Of a stretch of 64,000 nucleotides of DNA, positions 9,242 to 18,458 are shown piece by piece. Within the stretch, counting starts at the first letter, position 1. The number at the start of each line of letters is the position of its first letter. The stretch is from Pandoraea oxalativorans. GTDB taxonomy: Bacteria > Pseudomonadota > Gammaproteobacteria > Burkholderiales > Burkholderiaceae. The stretch lies in contig NZ_CP011253.3 of NCBI RefSeq assembly GCF_000972785.3, positions 2,356,001-2,420,000 on the forward strand, in the 5' to 3' direction. The notes beneath the pieces were generated by a model. It worked only from the letters and a program-made list of their open reading frames with translations, searched no databases and was not told the origin of the DNA. A program made the position numbers and the translations under genes.

Positions 9242-10326
9242 TCGAAACGCTGCGCGAGGCGCCGGTGCGGGACCTCGCGTGGTTATTGCTGTCCGCCGAT
9301 CTGCTCAGTGCCACCCGATTCCCGGCGGCGCTGGCGCACTTCAACGCCGAACCCGTCTTTCCCTCCCAAATTCTTCACGACTGGCTGCTTGCCTGCGACG
9401 CCGATCCCGCGCCGTTACACGAGATGCTGGCCCGCGGCGAAAGCCACCGTCTGGGGCGCTATGCAGAGCAACTGCTGCACTTCGCATTGCTGCATAGCCC
9501 GCACTTCGATCTGCATGCTGCCGGGTTGCAGGTTCGCGACGCCCGTCGCGGCAACATGACGCTTGGAGAGTGCGACTTTCTTCTGACGCGTCTCGCCGAT
9601 CGTCAGCTGTTGCACTGGGAACTGGCGGTGAAGCTGTATCTGTACGTTCCGCCGGAGTCATCGGCTATACCGGTGATGCCGGACATGCCAGGCGTGCCGG
9701 GTGCGCTCGACGAGCGTGCCCTCCAGTTCCGTTGGCTCGGACCTAATCTCGCCGACAGTCTCGCTGACAAGGTGGCGCGGTTGCTCGGTCATCAATTGCG
9801 CCTGACCACACTCGACGCAGCGCGCAGTGCGCTACCGGCCGAAGGGCCGTGGTTGCCTCAGGTGTATCTCAAGGGGTGGCTGTTTCATCCGCTGGGACAG
9901 CAGGGGCGGCTGCCGCAACTGGTGTCCGAGGGGCATGGCAGAGGCTGGTGGGCGACGCCCGATGCGTGGTGGTCGCACGCGCAATCGGCGTCACCCCATC
10001 AGGCGTGGGCCATGCTGCCGCGCGCGCGCTGGCTTGCGCCCGCACGCGTGGACGCTTCGGCGGTGCTCTCGCCGGATGCCATGCGCGCCCGCATTGAGAC
10101 GCACTGGCATGAGCGAGGCGTGGCGGAGCCGCTGCTGATCGTTGCGTTGAGAAGAGGCGTTGGCGAGCAAGCCGACGGTGCCTGGTTCGAATGCGAGCGA
10201 GGTTTCATCGTCCCCGACTTCTGGGCGCCGCGTGCGCGGCATCGCATCGAAGAGCTGAGTGAGCGGGCAGACGCCGCTGCGCGACGTGCGCTCGCGCAGG
10301 GGGCCGACGACGCGCCATCGATCTGA
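9169..10326 (+). CDS. DUF1853 family protein
   Basis: The function is unknown. Blocks resembling the DUF1853 family are VRDLAWLLLSADLL near residue 33, LGRYAEQLLHFAL near 96, MTLGECDFLLTRLADRQLLH followed by WELAVKLYLY near 130-152, and WLGPNLADSLADKVARLLGH near 190. The Glu/Asp-x-Asp and HWELAVK arrangement is nuclease-like, but I only infer that. The frame opens with TTG at 9169, inside the glycosylase gene; the true start may be a GTG up to about 30 codons later. It is co-directional and overlapping with the repair gene upstream, so one transcript is likely. Confidence 0.8.
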   Translation: MVPGAGYLRGRVRNDSGPQAYGELIETLREAPVRDLAWLLLSADLLSATRFPAALAHFNAEPVFPSQILHDWLLACDADPAPLHEMLARGESHRLGRYAEQLLHFALLHSPHFDLHAAGLQVRDARRGNMTLGECDFLLTRLADRQLLHWELAVKLYLYVPPESSAIPVMPDMPGVPGALDERALQFRWLGPNLADSLADKVARLLGHQLRLTTLDAARSALPAEGPWLPQVYLKGWLFHPLGQQGRLPQLVSEGHGRGWWATPDAWWSHAQSASPHQAWAMLPRARWLAPARVDASAVLSPDAMRARIETHWHERGVAEPLLIVALRRGVGEQADGAWFECERGFIVPDFWAPRARHRIEELSERADAAARRALAQGADDAPSI

Positions 10327-10383
10327 TGCCGGATCAGGAGCGGCGGTGAGACCGCGCGGCGCAGCCGCTTCCCGATCGATCGC

Positions 10384-11226
10384 TCAGTCTTTCGGCCAGA
10401 CGGCGTGAAAGTGATGGACCGGCCCAATGCCTTTGCCGATCCGAAGTTCGTCGCTGGCGGCCAGCGCGCCGTTGAGATACGCCTTCGCGTCGCGCACGGT
10501 GTCCGGCCAGTCATTGCGACGCGGGCGCAGTGCGGCGAGCGCCGCGGAGAGGGTGCAGCCGGTGCCGTGCGTATTATGCGCAGCGATGCGCGGCGCATTG
10601 AACCGCTCGACGCCAGCCGCACTCACGAGCCAGTCCGGGCTCAGATCCCCCGCCAGATGACCCCCTTTGACCAGCACGTTGCGTGCACCGAGCGCGCGCA
10701 GGGCCTGTGCCTGACGCTCCATCCCGGCTTCGTCCGTCGCTGCTTCCACCCCCAGCAATGCTGCCGCTTCTGGCAGATTCGGCGTGATGAGATCGGCCAG
10801 CGGCAGCAGTTCGTCGCGCAAGGCAGCGACTGCGTCTGGTTGCAGCAGCGCGTGACCGCTCTTCGAGATCATGACCGTGTCGAGCACGACGAAGCGCGGC
10901 TTGTACCGACGCAGCCCGGCGGCTACCGCACGCACGACATCCGCGTTAGCGAGCATGCCAAGCTTCACGGCGTCGACCTCCAGGTCCTGAAAGACGGCGT
11001 CCATCTGCGCCGTCACAAAACTCGCGGGCGTCGTGTGAATGCCCGTCACGCGCTGCGTGTTCTGCGCGGTGAGCGCCGTAATCACACTGGCGCCGTAGGC
11101 GCCGAGGGCGGAGAAGGTCTTGAGGTCGGCCTGAATGCCTGCGCCACCGCCGGAGTCGGAACCGGCGATGGTGAGGGCGATGGGAATGGACGATGGACGC
11201 GTTTGGGAAGGCTGACGCAAATTCAT
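10384..11226 (-). CDS. thiD: Hydroxymethylpyrimidine / phosphomethylpyrimidine kinase ThiD
   Basis: ThiD phosphorylates HMP and HMP-phosphate to HMP diphosphate, the pyrimidine half of thiamine. The ribokinase-fold signatures are clear: AGSDSGGGAGIQADLKT near residue 22 and NTHGTGCTLSAALAA near 220 with the catalytic aspartate/cysteine loop. The product has 280 residues. The ATG at 11226 starts the protein right at the end of lplT (its stop lies at 11228-11230), so the two genes are almost overlapping and probably co-transcribed. No thiamine (TPP) riboswitch was found on this strand. Confidence 0.95.
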   Translation of the reverse strand: MNLRQPSQTRPSSIPIALTIAGSDSGGGAGIQADLKTFSALGAYGASVITALTAQNTQRVTGIHTTPASFVTAQMDAVFQDLEVDAVKLGMLANADVVRAVAAGLRRYKPRFVVLDTVMISKSGHALLQPDAVAALRDELLPLADLITPNLPEAAALLGVEAATDEAGMERQAQALRALGARNVLVKGGHLAGDLSPDWLVSAAGVERFNAPRIAAHNTHGTGCTLSAALAALRPRRNDWPDTVRDAKAYLNGALAASDELRIGKGIGPVHHFHAVWPKD

Positions 11227-11227
11227 A

Positions 11228-12520
11228 TCAATGCTTGACTTCGCCAATGAGCGCGACCGAATCGAATTCGCGCTGATTGGCCTGGTGACGCTTCATGACG
11301 AGCCACATCGTGCCCGACACGAACACCCCGAAAAGAATGATCACGACCCCGACCGGTACGTTGAACCAGATCAGCAGTGCGTAGAGGCATAGCATGATCA
11401 GCACCGACAGGTTCTCGTTGAAGTTCTGCACGGCGATGGAGTGACCGGCCGAGAGCAGTACGTGGCCACGGTGCTGGAGCAGGGCATTCATCGGCACCAC
11501 GAAGAAACCCGCGAGCGCGCCGACGATGATCAGGAAGATATACGAGACGATCAGATACAGCGGCACCTTCCATTCGGTGCCCCAGGGCAGCAAGTCCTTC
11601 GAGAAGAAGGCCATGGCCATGACGGCAATCCCCATCGCAATGCCGACCGGCAGCACCGACAGCGAGCGCTTGAGTGGAATGCGCGAGGCGGCGACGATCG
11701 CGCCGATGGCGACGCCTACCGCCGATACGGCTTGCAGGATTGCACCTTCGGAAAGCGTCATGCCGAGGGCCTTTTCGGCCCAGCGCAGCACGATGAACTG
11801 GAGCGTCGCACCGGCGCCCCAGAACAGCGTGGTGACGGCGAGCGAGATCTGGCCCAGCTTGTCGCGCCACAGCGTGACGAAGCAATCGGCGAAGTCGGAG
11901 ATCAGCTTGATCGGATTGCGCTCCTGACGCGCATAACGTGCGCCGGTATCCGGAATGCGCAGATTGAACAGCGCGGCAATCACATAAATGCCCATGATGA
12001 TGATCATCGCGGCCATCGCCGGCGAGTTGATCACCTCAGGGGTGTGCTGCAGCACCCATGCGGATATGTGTGGACTGATGAGCGCGCCGCCGAGTACGGT
12101 GCCGAGGATGATCGAACTGACGGTCAACCCTTCGATCCAGCCGTTCGCCGCGACGAGTTTCTCGGCGGGCAATAGCTCCGTGAGAATGCCGTACTTCGCG
12201 GGCGAGTACGCCGCTGCGCCGAAGCCCACCACGCCGTACGCAATCAGCGGATGCGAGCCGAACAGCATCATCAGACAGCCCGCGACCTTGATCGTGTTGC
12301 TGATGAACATGACCTTGCCCTTGGGCATCGAGTCGGCGAACGCACCGACATAGGCGGCGAGAATGACGTACGAGAGAACGAAGAAGAGTTTGAGCAGCGG
12401 TGTCATCCACTGCGGGGAATGCAGATCCTTCAGGAGTGCGATTGCGGCAATCAGCAATGCATTGTCGGCCAGCGACGAAAAAAACTGCGCGGCCATGATG
12501 GTATAAAAGCCTTTCTTCAT
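11228..12520 (-). CDS. lplT: Lysophospholipid transporter LplT
   Basis: This inner-membrane MFS carrier flips lysophospholipids inward for re-acylation. The 430-residue protein has about 12 hydrophobic segments and the LplT N-terminus MKKGFYTIMAAQFFSSLADN, plus the loop GAFADSMPKGKVMFISN. In enterobacteria it pairs with the acyltransferase Aas; no aas is visible here, so the acyltransferase must be elsewhere. It precedes thiD in an apparent two-gene unit, and alr is divergent. Confidence 0.93.
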   Translation of the reverse strand: MKKGFYTIMAAQFFSSLADNALLIAAIALLKDLHSPQWMTPLLKLFFVLSYVILAAYVGAFADSMPKGKVMFISNTIKVAGCLMMLFGSHPLIAYGVVGFGAAAYSPAKYGILTELLPAEKLVAANGWIEGLTVSSIILGTVLGGALISPHISAWVLQHTPEVINSPAMAAMIIIMGIYVIAALFNLRIPDTGARYARQERNPIKLISDFADCFVTLWRDKLGQISLAVTTLFWGAGATLQFIVLRWAEKALGMTLSEGAILQAVSAVGVAIGAIVAASRIPLKRSLSVLPVGIAMGIAVMAMAFFSKDLLPWGTEWKVPLYLIVSYIFLIIVGALAGFFVVPMNALLQHRGHVLLSAGHSIAVQNFNENLSVLIMLCLYALLIWFNVPVGVVIILFGVFVSGTMWLVMKRHQANQREFDSVALIGEVKH

Positions 12521-12857
12521 CGGTACTTGAGTCGATCCCGTGCGGCGTAAAACTTGCGTGTCTCGGTTGTCGGAATCCGCGGTACCCCCGAGGGATACCC
12601 AAGCGGGAAGAAACCGGGCTTAAACACAGGGGTATCTGCGCTCATCGGCCATGCAAAAGTCGCTAATGGACCGTATGTTCGGTCTTGAAGCCCCCGTGTC
12701 GGGCGCCCGGTCGCCCTCGGTCTGAGACCGATATTGTTATCGGGAAAAAGATTTCGGCAAAACAAGTTGTGCGCACGGCTTTATAACACGAAAATATGCC
12801 GATGCGTTATGCCGCCGGCCTGTGCTGGCGCAGCTTCCCCTAAGATTCGATCCCGCC
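12521..12857. other. 337-base divergent region, lplT and alr, with two overlapping hairpins
   Basis: There is no supported gene. TCGGTC-tga-GACCGA at 12717-12731 and CCGATA-ttgt-TATCGG at 12728-12743 share bases, so only one can form at a time. A GGTACCCCC/GGGGGTATC-like symmetry lies near 12580-12640. An AT-rich patch (TTTATAACAC near 12780) is the best place for the alr promoter, though no good -35 was found. Confidence 0.4.
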
Positions 12858-13928
12858 ATGCCTCGTCCAATCAAAGCTTCGATTCATACCGCAGCACTCG
12901 CCCATAATCTCGATGTCGCCCGCCGTCACGCCCCCAACAGCAAAGTCTGGGCGGTGGTCAAGGCCAATGCCTACGGCCATGGCATCGAAAACGCTTATCC
13001 CGGATTGCGTGACGCCGATGGCTTCGGCCTGCTCGACCTCGAGGAGGCCGTGCGTCTGCGAGAGCTGGGCTGGGCCGGGCCCGTCCTGCTGCTCGAAGGG
13101 TTCTTCAAACCGGAAGACCTCGCCATCGTCGACAAGTACGGTCTGACGACCACGGTGCATAGCGACGAACAGTTGCGCATGCTCGAGACCACGCGTCTGA
13201 CCAAGCCCCTCAATATCCAGCTCAAGATGAACTCCGGCATGAACCGTCTCGGTTTCGCGCCGGAACGCTTTCGTGCGGCGTGGGAGCGTGCACGTGCGAT
13301 TACCGGCGTGAGTCAGATCGTGCTGATGACGCACTTCTCCGACGCCGACGGCGAGCGGGGCATCGCGCATCAGATGGAGACGTTCGAGCGCGGTGCTTGC
13401 GATGTGCCGGGCGAGCGCAGCCTGTCCAATTCGGCCGCCACGCTGTTCCATCCGGCCGCGCACGGTGCGTGGGTGCGTCCCGGCATCATGCTCTACGGTT
13501 CCTCGCCGAAGGGGCTGGAAGTGACGGCCGCGCAACTCGACCTTCAGCCGACGCAGACGCTCGAAGCCGAACTCATCGGCATTCAGGACGTGCCTGCCGG
13601 CGGCTCCGTCGGCTACGGCAGTTCGTTTGTCGCGCAGACGCCGATGCGCGTAGGCACCGTGGCATGCGGTTATGCGGATGGCTATCCGCGCGTCGCACCC
13701 ACGGGCACGCCGATTCTGGTGGACGGTGTGCGCACGCGTACCGTCGGACGCGTATCGATGGACATGTTGTCGGTCGATCTCACGCCGGTGCCGCAGGCGC
13801 GCGTGGGGGCGTCCGTCACCTTGTGGGGGCGCGGCCTGTGTATCGACGAGGTCGCCGCGTCGGCCGGTACGCTGGGTTATGAGCTGATGTGTGCGGTGGC
13901 GCGTCGCGTGCCGATTCACGCCGTCTGA
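12858..13928 (+). CDS. alr: Alanine racemase
   Basis: This PLP enzyme interconverts L- and D-alanine for peptidoglycan. The PLP-lysine motif [12 protein letters not shown] begins near residue 32, the catalytic-tyrosine region is [10 protein letters not shown] near 255, and GYADGYPR follows. At 356 residues it has the family length. I chose the ATG at 12858 (MPRPIKASI), which fits the normal N-terminus. radA begins 22 bases after the stop, suggesting co-transcription. I cannot tell a biosynthetic Alr from a catabolic DadX by sequence alone. Confidence 0.95.
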   Translation: MPRPIKASIHTAALAHNLDVARRHAPNSKVWAVVKANAYGHGIENAYPGLRDADGFGLLDLEEAVRLRELGWAGPVLLLEGFFKPEDLAIVDKYGLTTTVHSDEQLRMLETTRLTKPLNIQLKMNSGMNRLGFAPERFRAAWERARAITGVSQIVLMTHFSDADGERGIAHQMETFERGACDVPGERSLSNSAATLFHPAAHGAWVRPGIMLYGSSPKGLEVTAAQLDLQPTQTLEAELIGIQDVPAGGSVGYGSSFVAQTPMRVGTVACGYADGYPRVAPTGTPILVDGVRTRTVGRVSMDMLSVDLTPVPQARVGASVTLWGRGLCIDEVAASAGTLGYELMCAVARRVPIHAV

Positions 13929-13950
13929 ACCTCGCGACAGGATTGCCTGC

Positions 13951-15324
13951 ATGGCTAAAGCTAAGACCGTCTATATCTGTACCGAATGCGGTGGCCAGAC
14001 CCCCAAGTGGGCTGGCCAGTGTCCTCATTGCAACGGCTGGAATACGCTCGTCGAATCGGTGGCGGAGGCGTCTACCGGCCATCGCTATCAATCGCTGGCC
14101 AAGAGCACGCCGATTCGCAAGCTGGCGGAAATCGAAGCCTCCGATGTACCGCGTTTTTCCAGCGGCGTGAGCGAATTCGATCGCGTGCTGGGCGGTGGTC
14201 TGGTCGCGGGCGGGGTAGTGCTGATCGGTGGCGACCCGGGGATCGGCAAGTCGACGCTGCTGCTGCAATCGCTCGCGCATCTCGCGCGTGAGCGCCGTGC
14301 GCTGTACGTGAGCGGGGAAGAATCCGGCGCGCAGATTGCGTTGCGTGCGCAGCGGCTCGGTCTCGGCGCGGCCGGTGAGGGCGGTGGCGAACTCGACCTG
14401 CTCGCGGAAATCCAGCTTGAGAAGATTCTCGGTGCGATCGAATCGGAGAAGCCCGACGTCGTGGTCATCGACTCGATTCAGACGATCTATTCCGAAGCCC
14501 TGACATCGGCCCCGGGATCGGTCGCGCAAGTGCGCGAGTGCGCAGCGCAACTGACGCGCACCGCCAAGCAAAGTGGCGTGACGGTCATTATGGTCGGCCA
14601 CGTGACGAAGGAAGGCAGCCTCGCCGGGCCGCGCGTGTTGGAACACATCGTGGACACGGTGCTGTATTTCGAAGGCGATACGCATTCGTCGTATCGTCTG
14701 GTGCGTGCGTTCAAGAACCGCTTCGGTGCCGTGAACGAACTGGGCGTGTTCGCGATGACGGAAAAGGGCCTGCGCGGCGTGGCCAATCCGTCGGCGCTGT
14801 TCCTCTCGCAGCATGAGCAGAGCGTGCCGGGTTCGTGCGTGCTGGTGACGCAGGAGGGCACACGGCCGCTGCTCGTCGAAGTGCAGGCGCTGGTCGATAC
14901 GGCGCAGGTGCCCAATCCGCGACGTCTGGCCGTGGGCCTGGAGCAGAACCGTCTGGCCATGTTGCTGGCGGTGATGCACCGTCATGCGGGCATTGCCTGT
15001 TTCGATCAGGACGTGTTTCTCAATGCCGTCGGCGGCGTGAAGATTACCGAGCCGGCGGCCGACCTCGCGGTGTTGCTCGCGATCCATTCGTCATTGCGCA
15101 ACAAACCGCTGCCGCGGGGCATCGTGGCTTTCGGGGAAGTGGGGCTTGCCGGGGAAATCCGGCCGAGTCCGCGCGGTCAGGATCGTCTGAAGGAGGCGGC
15201 CACGCTGGGCTTCTCGATTGCGATCATTCCGAAGGCGAACGCGCCGAAACAGCCGATCGACGGACTGGAAGTCCACGCCGTCGACCGTCTGGAACAAGCC
15301 ATCTCGGTCGTAGCCGGTCTGTAG
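13951..15324 (+). CDS. radA: DNA repair protein RadA
   Basis: RadA is a hexameric DnaB-like helicase that drives branch migration in homologous recombination. The 457-residue protein has an N-terminal C4 zinc finger (CTECGG...CPHCNGW), Walker A GDPGIGKST near residue 95, the RadA-specific KNRFG motif near 254 and a C-terminal Lon-like fold (GEVGLAGEIRP). Start at ATG 13951. It follows alr closely and converges with the unknown gene ending at 15433. Confidence 0.96.
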   Translation: MAKAKTVYICTECGGQTPKWAGQCPHCNGWNTLVESVAEASTGHRYQSLAKSTPIRKLAEIEASDVPRFSSGVSEFDRVLGGGLVAGGVVLIGGDPGIGKSTLLLQSLAHLARERRALYVSGEESGAQIALRAQRLGLGAAGEGGGELDLLAEIQLEKILGAIESEKPDVVVIDSIQTIYSEALTSAPGSVAQVRECAAQLTRTAKQSGVTVIMVGHVTKEGSLAGPRVLEHIVDTVLYFEGDTHSSYRLVRAFKNRFGAVNELGVFAMTEKGLRGVANPSALFLSQHEQSVPGSCVLVTQEGTRPLLVEVQALVDTAQVPNPRRLAVGLEQNRLAMLLAVMHRHAGIACFDQDVFLNAVGGVKITEPAADLAVLLAIHSSLRNKPLPRGIVAFGEVGLAGEIRPSPRGQDRLKEAATLGFSIAIIPKANAPKQPIDGLEVHAVDRLEQAISVVAGL

Positions 15325-15390
15325 GTGACGTTCGTCTGAGTGCCGAACGACGCCTCGGCACATCGCGTGCCGAAGCGAGCGGCCCGGTGG

Positions 15391-15446
15391 CATTACGTCA
15401 CATTAGGTGACATTAGGTGGCATTCGGTGGCATTAACTGCCACCGA
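15391..15446. repeat. Decameric tandem repeat merging into a 9-bp hairpin at a convergent junction
   Basis: Five units of exactly ten bases start CATTA or CATTC (CATTACGTCA, CATTAGGTGA, CATTAGGTGG, CATTCGGTGG, CATTAACTGC). The last two form the stem TCGGTGGCA-TTAAC-TGCCACCGA (15424-15446), whose loop holds the stop codon of the minus-strand gene. There is no T-run, so it is at best a weak terminator. Confidence 0.8.
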
Positions 15447-16161
15447 GTGCCGCGCTGGCGGAGGCAAGCGCCTCCGTCTGTGCCTTCAGGGCGGGTTCGA
15501 GCTCGCTCACCCACTTCAAGCGCATCAAATCGAGCTGGATCAGTTCCACCAGCTGCTCGGCTTGTGCATTGGACGTCATCCCCTCGCGCTGGAGCGATTG
15601 GTAGGTCACGCTGCGCGCTTGAGCGCCAGCATCGGTGCCGACGCTCAGCCACGTTTCGTCGTGCAGTAACTGCGTACCGACGGCACGCATGCGCGCGATC
15701 AGCGTCTTCTCGACGGGGGCGTTTTGCCCGATCAGTTCGGCAAGCGAAGCGAAGGCAGTGCGAAACGTGTCCGCTTCTCGATTTCTCACGGTCGCAAATG
15801 TTTTCAAATGCGCGACCATCGTCCGGAAAATCGCCTGATGTTCGACAAGCCGTGGCGCTGAGCCGACATCGCTGGCAGCTTGCGGTACTGACGTGGGCGC
15901 CTGCGCATATAGGCGACGCCACTCGTCGAGCAAGTCATCCATCGAGACGTGCGACAGGAAGTGCATTTCTCCGGCGAGTTCTCCCAGCGCCACCGAACTG
16001 GTGGGCTTTCCCGCAGACTGCGGCTTCGACGCGCTCAGTGCCGCCTGGGCGAGTCCGAGCGCCGTGCGGTCCGTTTGAGCAAGTGTCTTAAGCACTGTCT
16101 CGGTCGCCGCCATGGATGCGATCAGCGCATCCATGCGTGCATCAATCGTCGATGTCGACAT
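15433..16161 (-). CDS. Hypothetical alpha-helical protein
   Basis: I do not recognise this 242-residue protein. It reads as soluble and mostly helical, rich in Ala, Leu, Thr and Glu, with no signal peptide, membrane segment or cysteine cluster. A central stretch (HQAIFRTMVAHLKTFATVRN) and the C-terminal LVELIQLDLMRLKWVSELEP look like amphipathic helices. The ATG at 16161 has GGAA eight bases upstream and lies 50 bases after the end of yheS on the same strand, so it may be read through from yheS. Its end is buried in the decameric repeat. It is probably lineage-restricted accessory DNA. Confidence 0.7.
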   Translation of the reverse strand: MSTSTIDARMDALIASMAATETVLKTLAQTDRTALGLAQAALSASKPQSAGKPTSSVALGELAGEMHFLSHVSMDDLLDEWRRLYAQAPTSVPQAASDVGSAPRLVEHQAIFRTMVAHLKTFATVRNREADTFRTAFASLAELIGQNAPVEKTLIARMRAVGTQLLHDETWLSVGTDAGAQARSVTYQSLQREGMTSNAQAEQLVELIQLDLMRLKWVSELEPALKAQTEALASASAALGGS

Positions 16162-16211
16162 CGTGTTCCATTCGGTTTCAGATCGGTAGAAGGTCTCGCT
16201 GAGGACACCTG

Positions 16212-18152
16212 TCAGACGATCTGCTCCATGGCTTCCTGCGCTTCGAGCCATTCGGCTTCCACGTCGGCGAGCCTGGCGGTGACATCGGCCTGCTGCTTGA
16301 GGCTATCGGTCAGGAGCGATTTGTTCGCCTCTTCGTACGTGGCGCTGTCGGCGAGGATGGCATCGAGCCGGGCCTTCTCGTCCGACAGTTGGCTCATCGA
16401 CGCTTCGAGTTTCTCGATCTTGCGCTGGAGCGGCTTGCGCAGTTGCGACAGACGCTGGCGTTCCTGCGCCTCGGCGCGCTTCTGATCGCGCCGGTTGACG
16501 CCATCGTCGCCACTCGCGCTATCGCCGGCGCCCCCGCTGGCTTCGCGTGCGGCTGCGCGCTGGTCGGCCGCGTGTTGCAGCAGCCAGTCGCGGTAATCGT
16601 CGAGATCGCCGTCGAACGGCTTGACTTCGCCGGCGGCCACGAGCAGGAACTGATCGGTCGTTGCGCGCAGCAGGTGCCGGTCGTGCGAGACGAGAATCAG
16701 CGTGCCGTCGAACTGTGCGAGGGCCATCGTCAGTGCGTGGCGCGTTTCCAGATCCAGGTGGTTGGTCGGTTCGTCCAGCAGCAGAAGGTTTGGCTTTTGC
16801 CAGATGATCAGCGCGAGCGCGAGACGTGCCTTTTCGCCGCCCGAGAAGGGCGCGATGGACGACGTCGCCATATCGCCCCGGAAGTTGAAGCCACCGAGGA
16901 AGTCGCGTAATTCCTGCTCGCGCGTGTCGGGCGCGAGACGCTGCAAATGCTGCAACGGCGAATCGTCGTGACGCAAGGTTTCGACCTGATGTTGCGCGAA
17001 GTAGCCGATCTGTAGTCCCTTGCCGGTCTTCACGTCTCCGGCAAGCGCTGCAAGCGTACCGGCCAGCGTCTTGATCAGTGTCGATTTCCCTTGGCCGTTG
17101 GCGCCGAGCAGGCCGATGCGTTGCTCGTTCTGCACCGACATCGTCACATGCGGCAGGATCACCTTTTCGCTGCCATCGTCGAGGTGATAGCCGCAGCGAA
17201 CGCCTTCGAGCACGAGCATCGGATTCGGTGCGCTGTCGGCCGTTCGGAACTCGAACGTGAACGGCGACGCGACGTGGGCGGGCGCGATGCGTTCCATCTT
17301 TTCAAGCGCCTTCATGCGGCTCTGCGCCTGACGTGCCTTGGTCGCCTTGGCTTTGAAGCGCGTGATGAACGATTCGAGGTAAGCAATCGTCTTCTGCTGT
17401 TTATCGAAGGCGTTCTGTTGCAGCGCCAGTTGCTGGCCGCGCGTGATCTCGAACTGGCTGTAATTGCCGCCGTAGCGCTTGATCTGCTGATTCTCGATAT
17501 GCAGGATGACGTTACAGACCTCGTCCAGAAATTCGCGATCGTGGGAAATCACGATCAGCGTGCCTGCGTAGCGCTTGAGCCAGTCTTCGAGCCAGACGAT
17601 GGCGTCCAGATCCAGGTGGTTGGTCGGTTCGTCGAGCAGGAGCAAATCGGACGGGCACATCAGCGCCTGCGCCAGATTCAGACGCATGCGCCAACCGCCC
17701 GAGAAGCTCGTCACCGGGAGCTGCGTCTGTGCAAGCGTGAAGCCGAGGCCGAGCAATAGCGCCTCGCCGCGTGCGGGGGCGGTGTAGCCGTCGGCGTCGG
17801 CAAACGCGCTGTGCGCTTCCCCCTGTGCGTGACCGTCGTGCGCGGCTTCGGCCTGGGCAATGCGAGCTTCGATGTCGCGCAATCGCGTATCGCCGTCGAG
17901 CACGTAGTCGAGCGCAGTGCGCTCGACTGCGGGCGTCTCTTGCATCACGTGCGCGATACGCCATGCCCCGGGGATGAAGACGTCGCCGCCGTCGGCATGC
18001 AACTGGCCGCGCAACAGCGCGAACAGAGTCGATTTGCCTGCGCCGTTGGCCCCGACGAGACCTACGCGCTCGCCGGGGTTGAGCGTGACGGAAATGTCTT
18101 CAAAAAGCTGCTTGGTGCCGCGCGCGAGGGTAAGGTGTTCGAATCGGATCAC
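16212..18152 (-). CDS. yheS: ABC-F family ATPase YheS
   Basis: ABC-F proteins have two ATPase domains and no membrane part, and act on the ribosome. The match to YheS is close along the whole 646 residues: Walker A GANGAGKST near residue 36 and GANGQGKST near 350, signatures SFSGGWRMRLNLAQAL and PFSGGEKARLALAL, and two LLLLDEPTNHLDL Walker B segments. The linker KAKATKARQAQSRMKALEKM is the ABC-F P-site region. A C-terminal charged coiled coil follows (about 540-646). The gene is divergent from the accessory triplicate. Confidence 0.93.
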   Translation of the reverse strand: MIRFEHLTLARGTKQLFEDISVTLNPGERVGLVGANGAGKSTLFALLRGQLHADGGDVFIPGAWRIAHVMQETPAVERTALDYVLDGDTRLRDIEARIAQAEAAHDGHAQGEAHSAFADADGYTAPARGEALLLGLGFTLAQTQLPVTSFSGGWRMRLNLAQALMCPSDLLLLDEPTNHLDLDAIVWLEDWLKRYAGTLIVISHDREFLDEVCNVILHIENQQIKRYGGNYSQFEITRGQQLALQQNAFDKQQKTIAYLESFITRFKAKATKARQAQSRMKALEKMERIAPAHVASPFTFEFRTADSAPNPMLVLEGVRCGYHLDDGSEKVILPHVTMSVQNEQRIGLLGANGQGKSTLIKTLAGTLAALAGDVKTGKGLQIGYFAQHQVETLRHDDSPLQHLQRLAPDTREQELRDFLGGFNFRGDMATSSIAPFSGGEKARLALALIIWQKPNLLLLDEPTNHLDLETRHALTMALAQFDGTLILVSHDRHLLRATTDQFLLVAAGEVKPFDGDLDDYRDWLLQHAADQRAAAREASGGAGDSASGDDGVNRRDQKRAEAQERQRLSQLRKPLQRKIEKLEASMSQLSDEKARLDAILADSATYEEANKSLLTDSLKQQADVTARLADVEAEWLEAQEAMEQIV

Positions 18153-18458
18153 AGCGTATGGGGAGGCGAGGGAGGTGAAATCAGAAAAAAGGGCGAAATA
18201 CGTGGCAAGCGACGCCGAGTCGGGCGCGACGAAGCCGATATTTTACCGGGTGTGAGGGGCGCGCGGCATTTGTTGGTGACCTGTCGACGGATTGACGGCT
18301 GGACGCACGTCTGCGCTGGCACCTGTCAACGTTGACAGTTGTCCCGGTGCACGGGGAAACCTATCGTCTAGTGGAGGCCGCACGATGTTTGCGCTCGGGC
18401 GGTTGTTCGATGTGCGATCGGATTGCGCCCTGCGCGACTTCGCGCGACGGAGGCGGTG
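18153..18458. other. 306-base divergent region, yheS and the triplicated family
   Basis: No gene is supported. It contains the LuxR-type palindrome (18323-18338), a TATCGT -10-like hexamer (18362-18367) and a GC hairpin with a Shine-Dalgarno just before the first paralogue. For yheS, a TAAAAT lies near 18237-18242 on the minus strand without a matching -35. Confidence 0.5.
18323..18367 (+). promoter_or_regulatory. LuxR-type (lux/las-rhl-like) box with a correctly spaced -10
   Basis: CTGTCAACGTTGACAG (18323-18338) is a perfect 16-bp palindrome of the form CT-N12-AG used by LuxR-family acyl-homoserine-lactone receptors. TATCGT at 18362-18367 would be the -10. A start near 18373 puts the box centre at about -42.5, the class II activation geometry. 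That it binds a LuxR protein is inferred; no luxI or luxR gene is in the window. Confidence 0.6.

Noticed and set aside
12722..12727. CTGAGA, considered as part of a TPP riboswitch near thiD
   Set aside because: It is on the opposite strand to thiD, lies in a small palindrome, and the other TPP conserved blocks are missing.
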